A DNA stretch of 5,051 bases, taken from positions 1 to 5,051 of the forward strand of contig JASEHB010000221.1 in assembly GCA_030018745.1 (NCBI GenBank). Reading direction: 5' to 3'. The notes under the pieces are model-generated. The model had not been told where the DNA came from, did no database searches, and saw only the letters and a list, made by a program, of their open reading frames with translations. Origin of the DNA: Desulfatibacillaceae bacterium (GTDB taxonomy: Bacteria > Desulfobacterota > Desulfobacteria > Desulfobacterales > Desulfatibacillaceae). Positions 1 to 5,051 of the stretch are shown here, piece by piece; within the stretch, counting starts at the first letter, position 1; each line of letters opens with the position of its first letter. Both the position numbers and the translations under genes were made by a program.

Positions 1-196
1 AATTAACTTATTGTTATTGTAGATTATTGTTTAGATGGGGTGTCAAAGTTCGGTGAACAAGTCCCTGAACGCATGGTTCCATACACATCGCTTTCGAACT
101 TGTTTAAGATATTAAAGAATCTAAAACGATATTACGAGATTCATAAAGCCGATTGCTGACTTGGTTTGCATAATACAAGGTTGGGTGGTTCCCCCC
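1..196. other. AT-rich flank with no recognised feature
   Basis: G+C is about 35% over the first 180 bases, well below the neighbouring genes. No coding frame, tRNA or clear terminator for the ferredoxin gene is visible. AAGTTCG (46-52) and CGAACTT (95-101) form a 7-base inverted repeat with a wide loop, too weak to name. Confidence 0.5.
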
Positions 197-1123
197 TCAT
201 CTCCACTTCACCAGCGTATTCTGTGTGGCGAATTCGCTTTCAAGAAGGCTTATGTCCAAGGGCAGGAGTTTTTCCGGGTCTTTGAAAAGGGAAAGGGCCT
301 GCTGGGGGCATTTTTCCACGCACAGCTCGCAGCCCAGGCAGGCGGCCTGATCGTAGCGCCAGGTTTTTTCCTTAATTTTAATGAGGTCAAAGGGGCAGGC
401 TTTTTCGCATTTTCCGCAAAGGTTGCAGGCTGCTTCATCGCGGGCCACGGAATAGCCCGAAGCAATGTACTGGGTGAGGCCTTTTTCTATTTTAACGGTC
501 TGGGCGCTTGCCTTTATGCCCCCGCAGCAGGAGGGGCAGCAGTTGCAGATGATGCCTGTAAGCCCGCCTGTTGCGGTTTTTATAAATGCCTGGGTTATGT
601 GCCCGGAATTGCGGGCAGCGGAAATTATGTCCAGGGCATCCTGCTGGGTTATCTGCCGGGCATGGTATTTTTCCGCGCAATGCTCCAGCCATATTGGCGC
701 AAAGTCTTTGCCTATGGCAATGCAGCAGGCAAGGGGCTGACAGCGCTCGCTTTCGGGCTGGTTAAGCTTGCAGGGGCAGTCCATCACCGCAATGAGCTTG
801 GGGTCGCGGAATATTACATTGTGGGCGTAGCGAAAGGGTATGACCTTGCGGGATTCATCTGCCCCCAGGTTTATGTCATGATCCAGGGAGAGGATTTTTT
901 TTACATCATCCCTTGAAAGAACCTTTGAGTGATACCTGTTGAAAACCGCCCTGGGAACAAGCCGGAAAGGCGGAATCCACCCTAAAAAGCGCGCGCCGTT
1001 TTTGGCCACAAAAAGGCTCGCCGCCACATAGTGCTTGTGGTAGTAAAAGTAGAGAAAGTTGTGGGCGGCCTTGTCTATCCGCAAGCCGTGGCGTTTTAGA
1101 ATATCCCTTGAAGAAGGCTTCAT
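197..1123 (-). CDS. Cys-rich iron-sulfur protein with C-terminal 2[4Fe-4S] ferredoxin domain
   Basis: This 308-residue protein is probably a cytoplasmic electron carrier or an Fe-S redox enzyme subunit; the reaction is unknown. The C-terminal part shows two classic cluster motifs: C233-x2-C236-x2-C239-x3-C243-P and C262-x2-C265-x2-C268-x3-C272-P, a bacterial-type 2[4Fe-4S] ferredoxin domain. Upstream lies a second Cys-rich region: C116-P-C118, C128, C133-C134, C149, then a dense C193-N-C195-C196-P-S-C199-C200-G-G block. Similar CPC...CNCC...CCG arrangements occur, from memory, in uncharacterised ferredoxin-like proteins of anaerobes; they may bind an extra cluster or metal. Residues 1-100 are basic and aromatic-rich (FLYFYYHKHY near 23-32) without a clear membrane span or signal peptide. 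The ATG follows the TAA of the upstream gene by 3 nt and has no clear Shine-Dalgarno sequence, so translational coupling is likely. It ends in TGA with no SECIS-like hairpin. The ferredoxin domain is certain; the specific role is not. Confidence 0.88.
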   Translation of the reverse strand: MKPSSRDILKRHGLRIDKAAHNFLYFYYHKHYVAASLFVAKNGARFLGWIPPFRLVPRAVFNRYHSKVLSRDDVKKILSLDHDINLGADESRKVIPFRYAHNVIFRDPKLIAVMDCPCKLNQPESERCQPLACCIAIGKDFAPIWLEHCAEKYHARQITQQDALDIISAARNSGHITQAFIKTATGGLTGIICNCCPSCCGGIKASAQTVKIEKGLTQYIASGYSVARDEAACNLCGKCEKACPFDLIKIKEKTWRYDQAACLGCELCVEKCPQQALSLFKDPEKLLPLDISLLESEFATQNTLVKWR

Positions 1124-1126
1124 TTT

Positions 1127-2773
1127 TTACCCGGTGGTTTTTATTTCGTCCTTGCCCCTGCGCCAGGCTGCATAAGTAAAGAAGGTTACAAGCCACATAC
1201 CAACCCCGATAAGCCAGAGCATTACCCCTTCGGGTATGGACTCCCATCTGGCGCGGTACTCAAAAACATTTGTCGCAAGACCCATGAAAAGCAGGAAGGG
1301 CATCAACTGCCACAAAATGCCGGGCTTGAACTTTGTTTTTACCTGCCGGGTCTGGGAAAAGGAGTCTGCAAGGCTTATCCTGCGAGCGTCAAAACCCACA
1401 AAAAGGGCGTTTATGCCCAAAATCATGAGCATTATTATGTGACCCACAAAGCGCACAAACCAAATATCCAGGCCGCTTGCCTGGCTCTGGTCCTCATGGA
1501 TGACCTGTATGCCTGCAAGCTTCTGCCCCCAGGTCTGGCCGTTTTTCTTTTGCAGGAGCACCTGCACAAAAAAGACCAAAGCCACCGGCAGGCCTATTAT
1601 CAAGGAAAGGGCCGCCTGCCATGCTGTGCCTTTGTTTTCAAAGGCCTGAAAAATGCTTTCAGAGTATTCCGCACGGATGAACATGTCTGCGGGTATGAAA
1701 AGCAGCAGAATAAGGCAGCCCATGAGCAGAAGGCTCTGCACAGAGGCAAGGATGCGCCTGCCAAGGGGCGCTGTGGGCCGCCGGGCAAGGATAACCTTGA
1801 CTGTTTCGCCCTGAATGCCCTCCTTCACCCTTTTGGGTTCCGGCTTGAAAAAGGGCTTTACCGCAGGCTCTTTTGCATTTTCTTTGTCTTCTGCCGGGGT
1901 TGGCAGGGCCTGCTCCTTTTCCAGAAGCTCAAGCCAGGCAGACTCCAATGCCCCTAAAATGCCCTGCTCCGGTATGGGCATGGCCGTAAGGGCGGGTTCC
2001 TCCTCAAGGGCTTTGCCAATGCCCGTGGCAAGGGCGTGGGCATCCTGCTTTATTATGGTGGGCATTTGGCCGGAAAGAAAATCATAAGTAGGCCTGTCAA
2101 TTATCAGATTTGGATTTTTTTGGTGAACAAGGCCGACAAAATTGCGCAATGATGCAAGAAGCATCTGGCCCTTTACGCCTTCAAAATCGTTGAACACAAT
2201 TTTGCTGGTATCCACCATCAAAGGGCGGCGCTGGCCCTTTTCAAAAAGAAAGAGGGTGAATTTTTTTTCGCCTGCCTCCTGATGCCCGAAAACACAAAGC
2301 GCCCTTACAGTTTCAAAGGGTATCTGCTCCCTGTCAAGGCGGTTGATTCCCAGATTGCCGTTGGCCCCGGTGAAACGGGGGCAGGCAAGGGGTGCAAAGC
2401 GGTCGTCCTGGGCGATTGGCCCGGCCGAAAATATTTTTATGCTGCGGCCCAAAGGGGCGGCCACGGCAGCAGGGGCAGATTCCTGCGCCTTCCCGACACC
2501 CTCCTGCCCAGGCATGGCCTGTTGCTCATCGTCCTTGGCGCTTACAGCCTGAACATGGCATACAGCCCCGGCCTCCTCAAAGACCTTGGCATAGGAAATG
2601 GCCGTGGCAATGTCCAGACTCTGGCGGATGACAGGACCATGTGTTTCAAAAAGAGCCTCTATCTGCTCCAGGTCCATCTCCAAAAGCCGGGCCAGGTTTC
2701 GCTTTACATGGCTGACCTTTTTGCCCGGATAGACAACGCCAGAGAAAACCACCTTGAAGCGCGGCGTCTGCAT
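1127..2773 (-). CDS. RDD-family membrane protein with N-terminal soluble domain
   Basis: 548 residues; function unknown. Residues 1-75 form a small domain beginning MQTPRFKVVFSG with a K/R-rich PGKK-x4-VKRNLARL stretch; from memory this type of domain occurs fused to different partners in Desulfobacterota and other Proteobacteria. Residues 76-110 are a low-complexity linker, 111-290 a soluble region I do not recognise, and 291-335 a charged proline-rich linker. The C-terminal part has about five hydrophobic segments (roughly 341-366, 386-407, 437-460, 485-504, 517-537). RDD features are R339/R340 at the start of the first helix, GQTWGQKLAGIQV at 412-424, and FDARRISLAD at 461-470. The Asp normally inside the first RDD helix seems absent (Q346/S347 there). 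I chose ATG 2773 because AAAGGAG lies 5 nt upstream and the domain homology starts there; the frame is open 66 codons further upstream, but that part looks unlike protein and overlaps a promoter candidate. The Fe-S gene follows 3 nt after the stop, so the two form an operon. Confidence 0.88.
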   Translation of the reverse strand: MQTPRFKVVFSGVVYPGKKVSHVKRNLARLLEMDLEQIEALFETHGPVIRQSLDIATAISYAKVFEEAGAVCHVQAVSAKDDEQQAMPGQEGVGKAQESAPAAVAAPLGRSIKIFSAGPIAQDDRFAPLACPRFTGANGNLGINRLDREQIPFETVRALCVFGHQEAGEKKFTLFLFEKGQRRPLMVDTSKIVFNDFEGVKGQMLLASLRNFVGLVHQKNPNLIIDRPTYDFLSGQMPTIIKQDAHALATGIGKALEEEPALTAMPIPEQGILGALESAWLELLEKEQALPTPAEDKENAKEPAVKPFFKPEPKRVKEGIQGETVKVILARRPTAPLGRRILASVQSLLLMGCLILLLFIPADMFIRAEYSESIFQAFENKGTAWQAALSLIIGLPVALVFFVQVLLQKKNGQTWGQKLAGIQVIHEDQSQASGLDIWFVRFVGHIIMLMILGINALFVGFDARRISLADSFSQTRQVKTKFKPGILWQLMPFLLFMGLATNVFEYRARWESIPEGVMLWLIGVGMWLVTFFTYAAWRRGKDEIKTTG

Positions 2774-2778
2774 TTTGG

Positions 2779-2785
2779 CTCCTTT
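2779..2785 (-). promoter_or_regulatory. Ribosome binding site of the RDD protein gene
   Basis: AAAGGAG on the minus strand lies 5 nt before ATG 2773. This is the best site in the region and sets the start at MQTPRF rather than at upstream ATGs at 2800 or 2971. Confidence 0.75.
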
Positions 2786-2941
2786 TGCTTTTTCCTGCAT
2801 AAAGGTTGGCGTTTTTGCCGGGATTTTACTGCTGCCAGCCCCCTGACGCAACCGGGTACGGCTTTTTGCCGGGCTGCGATATAACCTGCCCGGCCTGACT
2901 TTTTTGCGGACAGAAGGCCAATTGGGCTTTTTACCCTGGCA

Positions 2942-2971
2942 ATAATACTCCAATTGACAGGTTTTACACAA
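2942..2971 (-). promoter_or_regulatory. Possible sigma70-like promoter of the RDD/ferredoxin operon
   Basis: The minus strand shows TTGTGT (2971-2966), an 18-nt spacer and TATTAT (2947-2942). The -10 box is good (5 of 6), the -35 weak (3 of 6). It lies just downstream of the selenoprotein terminator, the right place for a new promoter. The leader to ATG 2773 would be about 160 nt. No operator is recognised. Confidence 0.4.
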
Positions 2972-2998
2972 TAAGCAAAAGGCGCGTCAACAGTGCAT

Positions 2999-3045
2999 AA
3001 AAAAAGGGGCCTGCCTTTTAAAGGCAGACCCCCCTGGTTTTTTTT
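2999..3045 (-). terminator. Rho-independent terminator, probably bidirectional
   Basis: In the minus-strand transcript, CTGCCTTT pairs with AAAGGCAG (3011-3018 with 3020-3027), extended past one mismatch by GGGG/CCCC (3006-3009 with 3029-3032), and is followed by seven T. It begins about 26 nt after the TAG of the selenoprotein gene and would end that transcript before the RDD operon starts. On the plus strand the same hairpin is followed by a run of eight T, so it could also stop transcripts from the left. Confidence 0.85.
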
Positions 3046-3057
3046 GAAGTTGATGCC

Positions 3058-4374
3058 CTATTCTTGGGCACTTGGCGGCATATTCACCTCCGCCAGATCC
3101 GGCCCCAGATACACCCGCTCATTTTCGCCCAGCACGCCCAAAGACAGGCAGATGAGCGTCCACAGATGCACGGTGTGGAATCCGGCCTCGTAATGCTCGG
3201 AAAGATCGTGAACCTGGGCATGGCAGTTGTGGCAGGGGGTTATGCAGTAGTCTGCCTTGGTGGTGAGTATCTGGTTGAGCTTGACCTTGCCGTAGGCCCG
3301 GCGCTCATCAGGATAGCCGCTTTGCAGAAAGCCACCTCCTCCTCCGCAGCAGAAGTTGTTGGAGAAATTGGGGGTCATGTCCACAAAGTTTTCCTCGCCC
3401 ACAACGCTTTTGACCACAAAGCGCAGATCTGCTGCAACCGGGTCGCCAAAGGATTTTCTCACAAGCTGGCAGGGGTCCTGCACCGTGAACTTGACGCGCA
3501 GGTCCTTGTTCCAGTCGGAGTTCACTTTGAGCTTGCCCTCGCGAATCCACTGGGCGTACCAGCTTATTATGCTCTGAATTTCAAAGTTGTAGGGGATTTT
3601 GAATTTTTGCAGTCCGGCCCGGACTGCGAAGAGTTCGTGCCCTCACTCGGTGTTGAGCCAGACCTTGCAGCCAAGGTCCTCCACGGCCTTGACCTTCACC
3701 TCCAGTATGTGCTTCCAGGCATCGTTATCAGCCATGAACATGCAGTAGTTTTCCGCTGCCCAGCCCTTTGTGCCATAAGTCCAGTCTGCCCCGGCAAGGT
3801 GCATTATCTTCCACAGGGGTACCATTTCATCCGGCTCGGTAACAGGCTCGCGGGAGTTCTGGTTCAAAAAGAAGTAAGCCCCCTGCTTGTTGACAGGGGC
3901 TTCAAGCTCCTCCCAGCCGGGCTGGGTTTCGCGCACTTCTTCAAGAACATCCTCCACCACGAACTGGAAGTCCTCTTCCGTGGCGCCCATTGCAGAGCAG
4001 GTGTCGTTGCGAAGGGCCATGTCGCATGAGCCTAAAATGCCCTTGGGCCTTTCCTCGCGGGGCCACTGGCCGCGCATATTGAACACAAGCTGGGGGATGT
4101 TTATCTGCATGGGGCATACATAGATGCACCTCATGCACATGGTGCACATCCAGGACCAGGGGTGCTTTTTAAGCTCCTCGTCCATGCCCAGGGCCGCCAT
4201 GCGCAAAAACTTGCGGGGGTCCATGTCGTGAAGACCTGTTGCCGGGCAGCCTGAAGAGCACATTCCGCAGGTAAGGCAGAGATTCAAGTTGCCGCCTTCG
4301 GGCAAAAGCTTGGCAATCTCGTCCTTTAGGGTGCTCTCCTTTCTTTTCTTTAACCTTATGACCTCTTCTGCCAT
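3058..4374 (-). CDS. HdrD-like CCG-domain Fe-S oxidoreductase, selenoprotein (Sec244)
   Basis: Read through an in-frame TGA as selenocysteine, this is a 438-residue protein of the HdrD/DsrK/GlpC type: a cytoplasmic Fe-S subunit handling electrons and thiol/disulfide chemistry. The N-terminal ferredoxin-like domain has C33-x2-C36-x2-C39-x3-C43-P and C77-x2-C80-x2-C83-x3-C87-P, two [4Fe-4S] sites. The middle (about 170-260) corresponds to the first CCG-type domain; its CCG is absent (AENYCMF at 207-213), and its conserved Cys-Gly-His appears as U244-G-H. The second CCG domain is complete: DPC302, C342-C343-G, C381-x2-C384. No membrane span or signal peptide is seen. ATG 4374 is chosen because GAGGAGGG sits 11 nt upstream; the frame stays open further upstream but runs through the promoter. 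Codons on both sides of TGA are in one frame with continuous family-like sequence, and a SECIS-like hairpin follows. The gene stands alone, with its own promoter and terminator. The physiological partner is unknown. A TGA nonsense mutation in a decaying gene is the main alternative and is less likely. Confidence 0.88.
3609..3627 (-). promoter_or_regulatory. Bacterial SECIS element (SelB-binding hairpin)
   Basis: Starting 15 nt after the TGA, the mRNA reads GCAGTCCGGGCCGGACTGC, a perfect inverted repeat. Folded with a 7-bp stem it has the loop GGGCC, with G as the first loop base; an eighth pair would leave loop GGC. The distance from UGA to the apical loop is 22-23 nt. Known bacterial SECIS elements have a short stem, a small loop with a G in its first two bases, and a UGA-loop distance of roughly 16-37 nt, so all criteria are met. 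The hairpin lies inside coding sequence (VRAGL region), as expected in bacteria. Confidence 0.85.
3643..3645 (-). other. UGA recoded as selenocysteine (Sec244)
   Basis: The TGA is 243 codons after ATG 4374 and exactly 40 codons before V284, with no other stop between, so both halves share one frame. It gives LNTE-U-GHELF where, in related HdrD/DsrK-type proteins, a Glu-Cys-Gly-His motif is expected (family knowledge from memory). Cys to Sec exchange at a conserved redox Cys is the usual pattern in bacterial selenoproteins. That Sec is really inserted is inference. Confidence 0.87.
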
Positions 4375-4385
4375 GATATGAAAAA

Positions 4386-4393
4386 CCCTCCTC
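4386..4393 (-). promoter_or_regulatory. Ribosome binding site of the selenoprotein gene
   Basis: GAGGAGGG on the minus strand lies 11 nt before ATG 4374. The spacing is slightly long, but the match to the anti-Shine-Dalgarno sequence is strong, and this decides the start against the longer open frame. Confidence 0.7.
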
Positions 4394-4531
4394 AAAAAAA
4401 GGGGTTGGAGCGCGGCAGCCGCAAAGCGCCGCACCTTTGCCGTTGGTAATCTTTTTATGCGTCCGTTGCCACTATCAAAAAAAACCTTAATTTTTGCAAG
4501 GTGTTTGAGCAACCCAGCCCAAATCAGACAA

Positions 4532-4560
4532 TTTATATCAAGAATACATCGGCAGGTCAA
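4532..4560 (-). promoter_or_regulatory. Sigma70-like promoter of the selenoprotein gene
   Basis: The minus strand reads TTGACC (4560-4555), a 17-nt spacer, then TATAAA (4537-4532). This matches 5 of 6 bases at both the -35 and -10 boxes with ideal spacing. Transcription would start near 4525, leaving a leader of about 150 nt before ATG 4374. The leader contains GC-rich short inverted repeats (around 4411-4440) but no riboswitch that I recognise. Confidence 0.65.
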
Positions 4561-4696
4561 TTGCCGGAGAGCGTTTTTGCGGCCCTTGTCCTGACAGGTG
4601 ATTCCTCTTTCCGGCGTCTTTACGCAAGGGGAATCCAGGGCCAGCGCATTTGAAAAAGAACGAATTTGTTTTGGCTTTCTTCCCGGATATGGCAAC

Positions 4697-4977
4697 AAGC
4701 CGTCATGGGCGCTTCAGGCTTTGCATCCGGAACAAAATGACAGTTCCGGTTCTTTTTGAGCAATCTGCTTTTTTTTCGTGCTTTTCGTGGTTCAAACAGC
4801 CGTTTTTTGCCCCTTGCTGGGCGCAAAGGCCCTTCAAGCAGGGCCTTTGGAAATGAAGAAGAAAACAGCAATTATTCGCCACGAAAAACACGAAAAACAC
4901 GAAAATATACAAAGAAGCCAATCCACCGTCTTGTCTGCAAAAGCGGCAATTCCCGCAAAAAGCCGTCATCGGCGTTT
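4697..4977 (+). repeat. Short direct repeat AAGCCGTCATxGGCG, two copies
   Basis: AAGCCGTCATGGGCGCTT begins at 4697 and AAGCCGTCATCGGCGTTT at 4960, agreeing at 16 of 18 bases. The copies lie on either side of the inverted CACGAAAAA element, and both are preceded at a short distance by TTCCCG. They could be remnants of a dispersed intergenic repeat, or chance in a biased sequence. Confidence 0.35.
4772..4906. repeat. Inverted CACGAAAAA repeats around a central hairpin
   Basis: The right arm has three tandem 9-base units: CACGAAAAA (4880-4888), CACGAAAAA (4889-4897) and CACGAAAAT (4898-4906). The left arm at 4772-4790 is inverted and matches the right arm (4879-4897) at 18 of 19 positions. Midway sits a perfect 9-bp hairpin, CAAAGGCCC with GGGCCTTTG (4824-4832 and 4841-4849, 8-nt loop). 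Similar CACGAA-rich intergenic repeats are, from memory, scattered in many environmental genomes. It may be a small palindromic element; no transposase gene is present. Confidence 0.6.
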
Positions 4978-5051
4978 AAAATGCGCCCGCAGGCCTTAAA
5001 TTTTCAACCCTTCAAACCGCCCTGCTCGTTTGTGGTTTTATTTTTTTTCCC

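Larger units (their letters stand above)
4561..5051. other. Intergenic region without a supported gene
   Basis: Upstream of the selenoprotein promoter I find no frame with protein-like composition and a ribosome binding site on either strand. The short open frames translate to repeat-driven peptides such as HEKHEK. The content is repeats, small hairpins and T runs, including a T run at 5041-5048 near a weak AAACC/GGTTT pairing. A gene may begin beyond the right edge. Confidence 0.6.

Noticed and set aside
161..916. 251-codon open frame on the plus strand
   Set aside because: It lies opposite the well-supported ferredoxin gene and is a mirror effect of its GC-rich codon use; no motifs.
2774..2971. 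66-residue N-terminal extension of the RDD protein, including a CxxC near its start
   Set aside because: Arg/Lys/Ser-rich sequence without domain character; AAAGGAG before ATG 2773 marks the true start, and the extension overlaps the promoter candidate.
3058..3642. A separate 155-residue CCG-domain gene starting at GTG 3525 after a normal TGA stop
   Set aside because: It lacks a ribosome binding site, begins in the middle of a domain, and the 40 codons between TGA and GTG are in frame and family-like; the SECIS hairpin supports readthrough.
3064..4029. 321-codon open frame on the plus strand
   Set aside because: It is antisense to the selenoprotein, with composition explained by the complementary strand and no recognisable domain.
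4375..4698. N-terminal extension of the selenoprotein by 108 codons
   Set aside because: It runs through the promoter and leader, has unlikely composition, and a strong ribosome binding site precedes ATG 4374.
4824..4849. Intrinsic terminator at the 9-bp hairpin
   Set aside because: No T run follows the stem on either strand.
4880..4906. CRISPR-like array
   Set aside because: The 9-base units are directly tandem with no spacers and are far too short for CRISPR repeats.

Overview
The window looks like chromosomal DNA of a strictly anaerobic, probably sulfate-reducing member of the Desulfobacterota (old Deltaproteobacteria). The reasons are two cysteine-rich iron-sulfur proteins, an HdrD/DsrK-like redox protein and a well-supported selenocysteine codon. 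The genus cannot be told from this sequence. All three genes lie on the minus strand, so transcription runs from high to low coordinates. The genes are GC-rich at third positions, while the left edge (1-196) is clearly AT-rich.

Right part (4375-5051): no gene is supported. It holds an inverted pair of CACGAAAAA-type repeats around a 9-bp hairpin, a short direct repeat, and a good sigma70-like promoter (TTGACC-17-TATAAA) reading leftwards into the first gene after a leader of about 150 nt.

Centre-right (3058-4374): one gene that an automatic annotation would split into two. The frame runs from ATG 4374 through an in-frame TGA at 3645-3643 to TAG at 3058. The TGA falls exactly where this family carries the Cys of a Glu-Cys-Gly-His motif. 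It is followed at the expected distance by a perfect hairpin that fits a bacterial SECIS element. I read this as a 438-residue selenoprotein, an HdrD-like (CCG-domain) Fe-S oxidoreductase with Sec244. A strong hairpin with flanking A and T runs (2999-3045) ends this transcript.

Left part (197-2773): a two-gene operon with a 3-nt gap. The first gene encodes a 548-residue membrane protein: a small N-terminal domain, a soluble middle region, and a C-terminal RDD-type membrane region. The second encodes a 308-residue protein with an unusual Cys-rich central domain and a C-terminal 2[4Fe-4S] ferredoxin domain. A weak promoter candidate lies at 2942-2971. Positions 1-196 hold nothing I can identify.

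How the genes work together is inference. The selenoprotein is probably a cytoplasmic thiol/disulfide or electron-transfer catalyst, transcribed alone. The ferredoxin-like protein may pass electrons near the membrane with its RDD partner. No membrane subunit, flavoprotein or Sec-machinery gene is visible here to fix the pathway.
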